In this document: positions 9,419 to 19,187 of the stretch, one piece after another
Position numbering within the stretch: position 1 is the first letter of the stretch
Layout: each line of letters opens with the position of its first letter
Source of the DNA: Symbiodinium natans
Lineage: Eukaryota; Sar; Dinophyceae; Suessiales; Symbiodiniaceae
Direction: 5' to 3'
Assembly: GCA_905221605.1 (NCBI GenBank)
Contig: CAJNDS010001265.1
Span: forward strand, 1 to 25,676
DNA length: 25,676 nucleotides
Program-made: the position numbers and the translations under genes
The notes under the pieces: model-generated
Database searches by the model: none
Seen by the model: the letters and a program-made list of their open reading frames with translations, nothing else
What the model was told of the DNA's origin: nothing

Positions 9419-11205
9419 TTCCTGGAGGGCCAGTTTGCTTGTCCGGGGACAAAAAAGGAAGACTTCCTGGAGGGCCAGTTTGCTTATCCCGGGGACAAAG
9501 AAGGAGGACTTCCTGGAAGGCCAGTTTCTTATTCTGGGGACAAAGAAGGAGGACTTCCTGGAGCCAGTTTGCTTCTCCTGGGGACAAAGAAGGAGGACTT
9601 CCTGGAGGGCCAGTTTGCTTCTGCCGGGGATGCTTATCGCGGGAACAAAGAAGGAGGACTTCCTGGAGGGCCAGTTTGCTTATCGCGGGAACAAAGAAGG
9701 AGGACTTCCTGGGGGGCCAGTTTGCTTATCCCGGGACAAAGAAGGAGGTTTTTCTGGAGCGGAGGGCCAGTTTGCTTATCCTGGGACAAAGAAGCAGGAC
9801 TTCCTGGAAGGCCAGCTTCTTATTCTGGGGACAAAGAGGGAGGACTTCCTGGAGGGCCAGTTTGCTTCTCCTGGGGACAAAGAAGGAGGACTTCCTGGAG
9901 GGCCAGTTTGCTTCTCCCGGGGACAAAGAAGGAGGACTTCCTGGAGGTCCAGTTTGCTTGTCCCGGGACTTCCTGCAGGGCAGTTTGCTTATCCCAGGGA
10001 CAAAGAAGGAGGACTTCCTGAAGGGTCAATTTGCTTATCCGGGGGCAAAGAAGGAGGACTTCCTGGAGGGCCAGTTTGCTTGTCCGGGGCCAAAAAGGGA
10101 GGACTTCCTGGAGGGCCGTCCTGGGGACAAAGAAGGAGGACTTCCTGGAAGGCCAGCTTCTTATTCTGGGGACAAAGAAGGAGGACTTCCTGGAGGGCCA
10201 GTTTGCTTATCCCGGGAACAAAGAAGGAGGACTTGCTGGAGGGCCAGATTGCTTGTCCCGGGACTTCCTGGAGGGCCAGTTTGCTTATCCCGGGGACAAA
10301 GAAGGAGGACTTCTTCGGAGGGCCAGTTTGCTATCCCGGGAACAAAGAAGGAGGACTTCCTGGAGGGCCAGTTTGCCTATCCCGGGGACAAAGAAGGAGG
10401 ACTTCCTGGAGGGCCAGTTTGCTTATCCCGGGGACAAAGAAGGAGGACTTCCTGGAGGGCCAGTTTTCTTATTCTGGGGACAAAGAAGGAGGACTTCCTG
10501 GAGGGCCAGTTTGCTTCTCCTGGGGACAAAGAAGGAGGACTTCCTGGAGGGCCAGTTTGCTTCTCCCGGGGACAAAGAAGGAGGACTTCCTGGAGGGCCA
10601 GTTTGCTTATCGCGGGAACAAAGAAGGAGGACTTCCTGGAGGGCCAGTTTGCTTATCCCGGGACAAAGAAGGAGGACTTCCTGGCAGGCCACTTTCTTAT
10701 TCTGGGGACAAAGAAGGAGGACTTTCTGGAGGGCCAGTTTGCTCACAAAGAAGGAGGACTTCCTGGAGGGCCAGTTTGCTTGTCCGGGGACAAAAAGGAG
10801 GACTTCCTGGAGGGCCAGTTTGCTTATCCCGGGGACAAAGAAGGAGGACTTCCTGGAAGGCCAGTTTCTTATTCTGGGGACAAAGAAGGAGGACTTCCTG
10901 GAGCAGTTTGCTTCTCCTGGGGACAAAGAAGGAGGACTTCCTGGAGGGCCAGTTTCTGATTCTGGGGACAAAGAAGGAGGACTTCCTGGAGGGCCAGTTT
11001 GCTCCTTCCGGGGACAAAGAAGGAGGACTTCCTGGAGGGCCAGTTTGCTTATCCCGGGGACAAAGAAGGAGGAGCTTATCCCGGACAAAGAAGGAGAACT
11101 TCCTGGAGGGCCAGTTTGCTTATCCAGGGCGCTTATCCCGAGGACAAAGAAGGAGGAATTGCTGGAAGGACAGAAGGAGGACTACTTGGAGGTCTTTGGC
11201 TGCAG
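9419..11205. repeat. 46-bp minisatellite array 2
   Basis: About 38 units of the same 46-bp repeat, in the same order of sequence variants as the later part of array 1. It starts abruptly inside the subrepeat tail (GACCTGGTCT joined to TCCTGGAGGGCC at 9411-9430), which looks like an unequal-crossover junction. Confidence 0.9.
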
Positions 11206-12157
11206 TCAATTAAGCCAGCCAACCCGAAGTGAAAATGTTTGTCTTAAGGACCAAGAAGAAAAGCCTCCCGGCGGGCCATTTCGTGTGTCGGGGCAAAGGA
11301 GGAGGACTTCCTGGAGGGCTCGTTCAAGACCTGGACTTTGTGAAGGGCTGGTTCCAGTCGAGGACATGGAAGACAAATAGATTGATGTGTGCAACTTCGG
11401 CTGCTGATCTCAGCAAGACATTGTATTTTCGTTTTAAATCAGAACAGAGCATTGAACCCTTTGTCTGTGCACGGACGATGGCCTGAAGCACCAGTCTATC
11501 ACGGGGCGAAGAAGGAGGACTTCCTGCTGGAGGGCTCGTTCAAATCCTGGACTTTGTGACGGGCTAGTTCGAATCGACGACATTCAAGACAAATAGAACG
11601 CTGGGGCAAAGAACCTTCGGCTGCAGACAAGCCTGGGTGCCCCAATCCTGAACTGACTCAAGCTTTTGGAGTGACCCAACGCTGGGGTGACTCAGTTCCG
11701 GTGTACCCAGCTCTGAGGTGACCCAGTCCGTTGGGGTGATCCATGCTTGAGGTGATTCGGGTACGGGGTGACCTGGTCTCAGGAAGGCTTTGCTTTTTCT
11801 TTTAAGCAACAACAACATTACATTGAATCCTTCCTCTGTCCATGGACGATGGCCTGGAGATGCTTGGAGCACCAGTCTATCACGGGACGAAGAAGGAGGA
11901 CTTCCTGAAGGGCTCGCTCAAGACCTGGACTTTGTGAAGGGCTGGTTTGAGTCGAGGACATTGAAGACAAATAGAACGCTTGGGCAAAGCGCCTTCGGCT
12001 GCAAACAAGCCTGGGCAGCCCATTCCTGAAGTGACTCAAGCTTTTGGAGTGACCCAACGCTGGGGTGACTCAGTTCTGGCGCACACCCAGCTCTGAGGTG
12101 ACCCAGTCGTTGGGGTGATCCATTCTTGAGGTGATTCGGGCGTGGGGTGACCTGGTC
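9419..12157. repeat. Segmental duplication, copy 2
   Basis: Array 2 plus its tail repeat copy 1. The tails (8489-9418 and 11201-12157) differ by only a handful of substitutions, such as GTGCATGG against GTCCATGG, plus the 27-bp gap, so the duplication is recent or kept homogenised. Confidence 0.85.
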
Positions 12158-12995
12158 TCAGCAAGGCTTTGCTTCTTCTTTTAAGCACCAACATTACATT
12201 GAATCCTTTGTCTGTGCACGGACGATGGCCTGGAGCACCAGTCTATAACGGGACGAAGAAGGAGGACTTCCTGGAGGGCTCGTTCAAGACCTGGACTTTG
12301 CGAAGGGCTGGTTCGAATCGAGGACATTGAAGACAAATAGAACGCGGCAAAGCGCCTTCCTGCAGACAGGCCTGGTTGACCCATTCCTGAAGTGACTCAA
12401 GCTTTTGGAGTGACCCAGTGCTGGGGTGACTCAGTTCTGGAATCCCAGCTCTGAGGTGACCCAGTCGTTGGGGTGATCCATTCTTGAGGTGATTCGGGTG
12501 TGGGGTGACCTGGTCTCGACAAGGCTGTGCGTTTCTCGTTTTTCTTTTAAGCAACAACATTATGTTAAATCCTTTGTCTGTACACGGACGATGGCCTGGA
12601 GCACCAGTTTATTCCGGGGCGAAGAAGGAGGACTTTTTGAAGGGCTCGTTCAAGACCTGGACTTTGCGCAGGGCTGGTTCGAGTCGAGGACATTGAAGAC
12701 AAATAGATTGATGGGCGCAACTTCGGCTGCTGGTCTTAGCAAGGCGTTGCTTGTCGTTTGTCTTTTGAATGTCAACATTGCATTGAATCCTTTGTCTGTA
12801 CGGACGATGGCCTGGAGCACCAGTCTATCACGGGGCGAAGAAGGAGGACTTCCTGGAGGGCTCGTTCGAGACCTGGACTTCGCGAAGGGCTGGTTCGAGT
12901 GTCCAGGACTTCGAAGACAAATAGATTGATGGACGCAACTTCGGCTGCTGGTCTTAGCAAGGCTTTGCTTCCTGAGATGTGCGAGTGATTTCACG
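12158..12995. repeat. Diverged ~250-360 bp tail units, three copies
   Basis: Three further copies of the ACGGACGATGGCCTGGAGCACC...GAAGACAAATAG unit start near 12210, 12580 and 12795. The first keeps the GGGTGACYCAGT subrepeats; the other two lack them and share a GCAACTTCGGCTGCTGGTCTTAGC segment. They mark the right-hand, more diverged end of the satellite field. Confidence 0.8.
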
Positions 12996-13174
12996 GTCAC
13001 AGGACACAAGCTTCAGCCACTCGTGACATTTCTCAAGAAGAGTTCACGGTAAACACAGGACATCTGGACCTACACGCACGCATACACAGGGCAATTTTGC
13101 ACTCACACTTGAAGCAGTGCGCCCCATGCGCTTTCACATTTTGCATAGCCGGCGTTCTTTCGTTCCTAGCGGGC
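12996..13174. other. Spacer between satellite field and ASCH gene
   Basis: Non-repetitive sequence that probably holds the 5' flank or leader of the downstream ASCH gene. No promoter motif or spliced-leader sequence was recognised. Confidence 0.4.
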
Positions 13175-13447
13175 ATGGCAGCGCCTCGTCCCGCGACTGC
13201 TGCGGAAGCCTTTGGAATCACCGTGCGAGCTCTCAAAATTAAGCCACGCTGGCTGCAGCAGATCCTTGAAGGTACCAAGCGCATCGAAATCAGGAAGAAG
13301 CCTTGCCCTCACAAAGGCTGGATCTCTTTGGCCGCCACTGGCGTCCTGGAAATCCAAGGACGTGCGTTGATCTCTGGTTCACACCGGCTTTCTGCCGCTG
13401 AGCGAGAAGAATACGCTGGCACCTTGGAGGACTGGGTTGAGCTGCAA
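13175..13447 (+). CDS. ASCH-domain protein, exon 1
   Basis: Encodes the first 91 residues of a predicted ~176-residue protein starting at ATG 13175 (MAAPRPATAAEAFG). The fold is recognised from the ASCH (PUA-like) family: a strand with KIKPRWLQQIL, then the signature GTKRIEIR (residues 33-40, the family G-x-K-x-x-E-x-R pattern), then GWISLAATG and the strand around IQGRALI. ASCH domains are small beta-barrels thought to bind RNA or modified nucleotides; the substrate here is unknown. The open frame extends upstream to 13097, but the ATG at 13175 gives the compact start expected for the domain. The exon is closed by an in-frame TGA at 13460-13462, which lies in the proposed intron. Confidence 0.72.
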
Positions 13448-13504
13448 GCACACGTGCACTGAACAACATGCCACTTGCCTAGCAACTGTGCTGTGCCCCG
13501 ACAG
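13448..13504 (+). other. Short intron of the ASCH gene (GC-AG or GT-AG)
   Basis: The ASCH domain continues in the same frame after 13505, so a 57-bp GCACAC...CGACAG intron (or a 51-bp one with GT at 13454) restores continuity and removes the stop at 13460-13462. Either donor keeps frame, giving a two-residue difference. An intron this short is unusual but not impossible. Confidence 0.6.
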
Positions 13505-13762
13505 GCCTTGGCTTACGAAGACCCATGGGCTTGGGAAATTGAAGAGGTGGAGCTGCTGCCATCGCCGATCGCAATCCCCAGCTGGGTGGCGCGAGGCAGT
13601 GTGCAATGGCTGACTCGAGAGCGCTGGCAGCGTTGGGATGATGCACTTCTTCGCAGCGCAAACAGCAGTGAGATGCGTGTGCGACCCAAAGAAGTCCCAT
13701 GCAAGAGGAAGCGGGCACGCAAGACTGCAAAGCCAAAGCCACGACCGCCCAAGACCTGCTGA
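13505..13762 (+). CDS. ASCH-domain protein, exon 2
   Basis: Carries the second half of the ASCH fold. ALAYEDPWAWEIEEVELLP matches the conserved Y-x-x-x-x-A-W-x-I strand followed by a Pro-Ile turn, and ARGSVQWL matches the G-x-V-x-W strand that closes the barrel. A Lys/Arg/Pro-rich tail follows (CKRKRARKTAKPKPRPPKTC), suggesting nuclear targeting or nucleic-acid binding. The stop is TGA at 13760-13762. The acceptor CGACAG followed by G fits dinoflagellate introns. Its position between the satellite field and the Helitron gene could mean a resident host gene or cargo of the element; the sequence does not decide. Confidence 0.7.
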   Translation, partial: ALAYEDPWAWEIEEVELLPSPIAIPSWVARGSVQWLTRERWQRWDDALLRSANSSEMRVRPKEVPCKRKRARKTAKPKPRPPKTC

Positions 13763-14034
13763 GCAGCTGATTTTGAGCAAAAAAGCGCAGTTTGCAAAGC
13801 CTTGTGATGTCTGCAGTTGCGCTGGAAGTGCGCAGTGCCTCATGTCGACCTCTGAAATGTTTTGATTGGTTTGACCCAGTGTTTAGGCGATTCAGACGAC
13901 ACACCTGCTTCTCAAGCTCAAATATTTAGCAGCAACTGCTCACAATTCGCAAGTCGTCCCTGCCGAGTCGAGGCCTTATCTGCAGAGACATGGACGCTGC
14001 GGCGAAGCCCTTGCTTGTTTGCACGTCAGGCAAT
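13763..14034. other. Intergenic spacer
   Basis: No domain-bearing frame was found between the ASCH gene and the next candidate gene. A stretch around 13915-13950 is relatively AT-rich. Confidence 0.4.
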
Positions 14035-14845
14035 CATGCCGTCCACTTGCCGCTGGGCTGACATGGTCGACGATGACAGCGAGGTGCGTTCCCAAGCAAA
14101 AGGGCCTCTATAGGGCAGCGCGCAGAGCAAACGCGCTCATGCATTTGGCAGGTCAGCGTGTGGGATTGGGACGTGTTCAAGCGCGACTATCTCGCCACAC
14201 GTTGTCGCTTGACACTGCTCACGCCAGTCATCCCCTCGGCTAAGCCCATCATCTTGTCGTCCAGCGCAAAAGAACGTCCAGCGAGTTGCGCGTGCGCAAG
14301 GCAGGCACCATCATCATCGACGAGGCGGTGATCGACCAGCATTGTCTTGCCTTGTCCAGTCCAGAGAGGTTTGCTTTTTCTTCACTTCTCAGGACTGGAA
14401 GAAGCAGCGGCGTGAAGTTGCCGCAAAAGCTGCAGAGGCCACCGGGCCTGCGAAGCCGCGAGCTGCGCAACGCAGGAAGGTGCTCTCCCTGAGAGTCTGC
14501 AGCGGTGTCCTGTGAGTTTCTGCACGCGTCCTGCGCTGGGTCAAGTGAAAGATCCAAGGCAGTAACGGCGGGGCAGCAGCCACGCCCGGCGCCAGACAAT
14601 GAAGAAGACCAGGTGCTAGAAGCTGCGCTACGACAGGCACAGGCGCGAAGAACACTTCAGCACCTTGGTTTGAATCACCAACGTACTCTCGCGCAAGTTA
14701 ACCCTGTGTCTGCAAAATCGTGTAGGAGGAAAGAGCGGCGCTTGCAGCAGCGGGCGCGACCAGTAACGCAACGGCTCGGCCGAAGCGTCGGAGGTCGCAT
14801 GACAGACGTGCCCCACACTTGTGTCTACAGAGTCGAGAGTTGAGC
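14035..14845 (+). CDS. Candidate multi-exon gene, small basic protein
   Basis: I do not recognise a family. Protein-like islands separated by plausible splice sites suggest a gene. A first exon from ATG 14036 reads MPSTCRWADMVDDDSE and ends at GAG|GTGCGT. After GGCAG at about 14151 comes VSVWDWDVFKRDYLATRC. After CTCAG at about 14390 comes DWKKQRREVAAKAAEATGPA and a basic run QRRKVLSLR. After a GGGGCAG near 14580 comes PDNEEDQVLEAALRQAQARR. The composition (acidic start, then charged helical segments rich in K/R/A/E) is consistent over the islands and unlike the flanking frames. Exon limits, the stop and the assignment to a single gene are all uncertain. It could be a real hypothetical protein or a decayed fragment. 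Confidence 0.35.
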
Positions 14846-15259
14846 GGCGAAGAGGATGCACATCCGAGCTGTTCGCACGACGATTGTCTCCGACGATGAA
14901 GTCCGTTCCTCAAGCCATGCGCATGCGCTTTCCACTTACACGCGCTCCCGATCAGTCCGACCCTCTGCGTATCGAGGAAGCCTGCAACGTGACCCGCCGA
15001 TTGCTCTGCGAGGGCCTTACAGCATACAGTCACAAGCACAAGCTCACACATGGCTGCAACGTGTTCCAACAAGCGAGCGCCTGCCTGCCTCTCTGCAGTT
15101 CCGAGCCCTGGCACAGCCGCGCGCCCGGACTTGGTGCACGTGCTCTCCTGCGACAGTGCCCGGCTCAGATTTTGTCCGACCTGATCGGTCTCAGTATCGG
15201 CAGCACGCGTGTCTTCTCATACGCGACACTGAGGCCCCACTTGCTACGCAACCTCAACG
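14846..15259. other. Unassigned stretch upstream of the Helitron gene
   Basis: Open frames exist in two phases (about 14821-15317) but their residue composition is not convincing and no domain was recognised. The region may hold the 5' part of the Helitron gene or the left end of the element. No defined terminus was identified. Confidence 0.35.
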
Positions 15260-17989
15260 ATGGGCCGCAGGCAGAGGGTCAAGTTGCAGCTGGCCCGCGC
15301 CCCAGCCTGTAGTATAGCATTCCAGGTCAGGTCGCCCAGCGTGTCTATTTACACCAAATGCGAGAGTGCGTGGCCTAAGGCGCTCTGCGGCTTGCCCTGC
15401 GCCTTCTGGAGCGTGGACAAGAAGCAAAGGAACAAGCTGCAACACGCCGACAGCTCGGAGTGCAACAAGGGCAAGCGGACCAGCACGCATCAGGGTTGTT
15501 TAAAGCGCCATATATATATATATATATATGTGTCACAACAACCCTCGATCGACTTTACTGAGGCTCTCTACGGCAACACAGCAGCCAGCTCCAGCTCCCG
15601 CGCGCCGCCCAGGACCCCTGGCGCCGCGCCGCCCGACTTTCGCATCGTGAAAATGAAAGGAGACGGCAACTGCCTGTTCCACGCGCTGTCCCTGCACGAG
15701 GGCGGGGACGCCGCAGCTTTGCGGGAGGAGCTGGCAGAATTCCTGGAAGAGCGTTCTGCCGAACAAGACGAAGAAGAGGAAATCTGGTTGGAGGAAGCGG
15801 CAATTCTCCGCGGCGATCCGGCGCACTGCTGGGGCGGAGACACCTCAGTGCTGGCGTGGTCCTTGCTCCGGCAGCGCCGCGTGAACGTGCACTGGCAAGA
15901 CGAAGATGGAAAGTTCCACTCCAGTTGCCGCACGCACTGGCGGGTCGCGGAAGACCTCGAAGCAGAAGATTTCTCGGCGGTGCATCTGCTCTACAACGGG
16001 GTGGACCACTACGACCTGCTGACGGCGACGCCCTCCAATCAAATGCCCTCGCAGAGCCCCCAAGAGCGCCTAACGGAGGAGTCCGGCGGCGCACACTCCT
16101 CGGCCTTGGGAGGCCAACCTGCTTCCAAGTCACAGCCAAAGCCAGTGCCAGAGAAAGGTGCAAACGAGGAGCAAGGTGGAGTGCTGGAAGAACTGAGCCT
16201 GTGCCAGATCGCTGCAGAATCTTCGCACCCGCACAGACCGCTCGAGGACGGCTTGCGCAAGCTGGCCGGCGAGCTGCGGGATTTCCCGACGCTTCCGCCT
16301 GGAGCATCTGTGCACTCACTGGATGCGGGCGAAGCATGGCCGCACGTTTTCTGCGCCTTCCAAGAGTGCACATGGAGCTGCGAGCGCGGGGGAGAACGGG
16401 AGTTGACGCAGCATCTCCGCCATTCTCACCTGTCCCAGCTGGAGCCGCTGCTGAAGTTGCTGCCCGACCCAAATGCCAAGGACGCCTTCCTGAGCATTTA
16501 CAACCAGGCCGTGGCCATCAGGTGCCGCGCTCAAGCGCCTTTGGCCGGCTGCTCCCTGGATCGCAAGGCCTTGCAATCGTTCTCGGCAGCGACAGCTCGC
16601 GACGGGGTGGAGGCGCTGGTCTGTTTCTGCTGCGCCTGCATCCACACCCGCGTCGCCGAGACAGAAGAGAAGGGGAACATCAGATGGCGCCGCCCGCTGC
16701 AGCAAGACGCGGCGCGGCCAGAAGCGCCGCCAACCTTCCTTGGCCGGCAGCTGCCCGAAGTGCTGGACATTCTGGGGCTCGACTCCTTCCTCGAGAAGTA
16801 CGACCGCCTGGAGGGCGACCTCAAGCTGACCACCTTCGAGGACTTCACCCGCTGGCGGGTCCAACTCCCAGACGGCGCCTTCCTGCTCTGCTGCCCGGAA
16901 GATCACCGCTGCTCCAGGCACCCGGAGCACGCGACGGAAGGCTGCTTGTGCGAGCACTGCGAAGTGCCGATCTGCAGCGAATGCCACGAGAACTTGGCGG
17001 CGGGCCGGCTTCCGCCTCTCAGCCTGGCCAACGACATGTGGACCGGGTACGCCCCGGAGCGCCTCTACACCGACAAGGTCACGGTCATGGAGATGATTTG
17101 CGCCAGCCCCTGCATAACCACGCTCGTGTGCATGTCCATGGAGGCGCGGTACCGCAGCGAGAGCTCGCCGCTGGACGAGCACGCCCACATGGCCAGGCAC
17201 CGCCTCGGCGCGCGGGGCAACGCGTTGACCTTCCCTCTGCCGTGGGAAGACCTCTTGCGGAACCTGCAGGCGCACCACGGCGTGCTGGAAAGCGAAGCAG
17301 GCGGGGAGGCGCCCGCCCAGCTGCCGCGCAGCGGACCTGAGCTGGGAAACGTGGTGCGCGTGGTGCTGAAGACCAACAAGACTGCCAAGACCTCGGACGC
17401 CGAGATCAAGAGCTTGATCCACCAGGCGAACGTGCGCAGAGAGGTGGTCGTGCAGCTGATCCTCGACATGAAGAAACTGGGGCACCCGGCCTACCAGGGC
17501 GCGGACGAGGTGGCCGTTCGACAGGCGGCCCTATCTCTGCCTGAAGACGGAGTTCCTCCGGAAGTGCTGAAGGTCATCGCGGAGATCGACGACAAGGCGG
17601 AGGACCGCTTGCAGCCGCAAAAGGCGGCCACGCCGTCCGATGCCTTTCTGCAGCTGGAAGAGGCCGGCGCGATCTTTGCCGCCCAACGAGCCCGCGCCGT
17701 GGTGCCGGAAGGCTGGAGCGTGGATCGCCAGGATCAGAATGCAGCGGGAGTGCTGGCCCTGAACGAGCTGGCCGAGCAGTTACGGGAAGCGGAGGACCCG
17801 GGCCTCCATCAATCGCCGGAAACTCGGGAAGAAGCAGCCCCCAGGGACAAGGTGGCGCAAACTTTCGAGGTGCGGACGGGCAACAAGTTCATTGACCAAT
17901 TCCAACCGATGTACTTTGCCACGGCTTTCTGCTTCTGCTTCAAGCACGCCACTGCCTGCCCCGACATTCAGAAGACCAACGCGGCTCAG
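15260..17989 (+). CDS. Helitron replicase exon 1: OTU protease, zinc fingers
   Basis: Numbering is from the first ATG of the open frame (15260); the true start is uncertain because residues 1-120 look non-conserved and include a translated (TA)n run. The OTU cysteine-protease domain spans about residues 125-255. Asp135 and Cys138 lie in KGDGNCLFHAL and His250 in VDHYDLL, so the triad is complete. A C2H2 finger follows (C365-x4-C370, H385-x4-H390). A Cys/His-rich cluster lies at about 544-580 (CCPEDHRC, CLCEHC, CSECH), then a conserved SLANDMWTG block from about 585, as in proteins carrying Helitron N-terminal regions. The exon ends with NAAQ. An OTU domain may cleave ubiquitin chains or process the polyprotein; which one is not known here. 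Confidence 0.82.
15510..15529. repeat. (TA)10 microsatellite
   Basis: A pure TA dinucleotide run lies 100-120 bp upstream of the first conserved OTU residues. It translates as alternating Ile-Tyr in the open frame, which suggests that the mature coding region begins downstream of it or that it lies in a leader or intron. Confidence 0.9.
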
Positions 17990-18104
17990 GAGAGAGGTAA
18001 GTGACTCTTACGGTAAGTGCAAATGCCAAAGAGCACAGCGGCATAGAGAACATTAAAATGTATTACTTTTTTCTTATAACAATTCGGATCCATTGCCTCT
18101 GCAG
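17990..18104 (+). other. Intron 1 of the Helitron gene (GA-AG proposed)
   Basis: The frame before it closes with TGA at 18002-18004 and the conserved frame resumes at GAC 18105 after TCTGCAG. The obvious canonical donor (GTAAGT at 17997) leaves a one-base remainder and shifts the frame. A GA donor at 17990 (CAG|GAGAGAGG) keeps frame and gives NAAQ-DSNAAG. CAGGA occurs at both junctions, as is common in dinoflagellate introns. Confidence 0.55.
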
Positions 18105-19043
18105 GACAGCAATGCGGCGGGCGCGGCGACCCGACGCCGGTCCCGCGACGCCAAGGCGCCGGAGGTCTTCATCTACGACTGGGCTGCGGCCATGCTTCGC
18201 CGCGTGGAAACCCAATTCCGCCGGGACTGGACCTTTGGCTTCACGGTTTGGAACTACATCTTCCGGACCATGATCAACCTTCAGAAGAACACCTACATGT
18301 ACACCATCCCGGACGAGCGCGGCGGCCGCCGACCGCTCACCAACGAGGACATCCTCAAGGGCGTGTGCGAGATCCAGCAGAAGTTGTGTCGCGGCAAGTA
18401 CAAGGACGTCACCGGTGAGATGAAAGCCATCAAAGGCGATCTGTCAAAGGTGCGCTACGCGCCCAATCTGTCCGAGGCCGCCAAGAAGGTCTTGGACAAC
18501 TGTGAAGCCAGAACTCGCCGGATCCCAGGAACGCACGAAGTGCGGCAGACCATGCGCCACCAAACGCACGCCTACAGGGTTTGCTATGGCACCTCCCTCT
18601 TCTTGACCTTCTCGCCGTCCGAGCGGGACACCACGCTCATGCTGCGCCTGGCCCGCGCGCGCAGGAGCGACCCAGCCATCGCCCAGGAAGGGTCCAAGAA
18701 GTTCCAAGCCAGGGACGAGCCAGATCTGGAGGTGGAGTTCTGTCGCCTCGACCCGGAAGCCCTTGCGGCCGAGCTCCCGCCCTATGACGAGCGCAGAGCC
18801 ATGCTGGCCAGAGACCCGCTGGCCTGCCTCGAAGGCTTCAAGACGCTTGTGCAGCTGGCGCTCCGGCACCTCCTGGGCGTGCGCTTCTGCCCATGCTGCC
18901 CCGACTGCGTCACCTCCGACACGCCCTGCGTGGATGCTTTCGGCAGCAGCGCCATGGCCTGCGGCGGCATCTTCGGCCGCGTGGATGCCGTCTTCGGCTC
19001 TCTGGAAACGCAAAAGAATGGAGCGTTCCACGGGCACTTCCAG
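18105..19043 (+). CDS. Helitron replicase exon 2: Helitron-like N domain, HUH motif
   Basis: About 313 residues. Conserved Helitron N-domain features appear in order: FIYDWAAAMLRRVETQFRRD, WNYIFRTMINLQKN, the GTHEVRQTMRHQ block, then YGTSLFLTFSPSERD (from 18585) and LMLRLARARRSDP. A cysteine-rich stretch (CPCCPDCVTSDTPC) precedes GRVDAVFGSLETQKNGAFHGHFQ. The His-Gly-His at 19029-19037 sits where Rep proteins carry the HUH metal-binding motif; Gly replaces the usual bulky hydrophobic residue. HUH residues coordinate the divalent metal for single-strand nicking. The exon ends in phase 0 at CAG, before a GC donor. Confidence 0.85.
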
Positions 19044-19187
19044 GCCGGCGGCAGAGTCGAGAGTTTAAACAAAAAGCAATGAATCACAACTGTGCGCAAC
19101 ACTTTTACAGGAACCCGCCTTATTCAAAGTAAATATTTTGAAAGGGCCGAGCTGCCGATCCAAATTCTTTTCTCCCGACCCCTGCAG
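19044..19187 (+). other. Intron 2 of the Helitron gene (GC-AG)
   Basis: The junction CAG|GCCGGC ... CCTGCAG|GTCTTC joins HGHFQ directly to VFVQNFHQFTPLADML, which restores the expected continuous Helitron sequence in frame. Without splicing the frame stops at 19080-19082. CAGG is repeated at both ends. Confidence 0.7.

Noticed and set aside
15555-17485. Long frames overlapping the Helitron gene (15555-16472 and 16316-17485 minus; 15856-17340 plus)
   Set aside because: These are shadows in GC-rich coding DNA. The OTU, finger and Helitron motifs all lie in the frame starting at 15260. The same applies to 19263-20276, 20340-20960, 21331-22794 and 21711-22796.
17997-18002. Canonical GTAAGT donor for intron 1
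   Set aside because: With the acceptor at 18104 it leaves a one-base remainder and shifts out of the conserved frame. A GA donor at 17990 fits, but this needs transcript proof.
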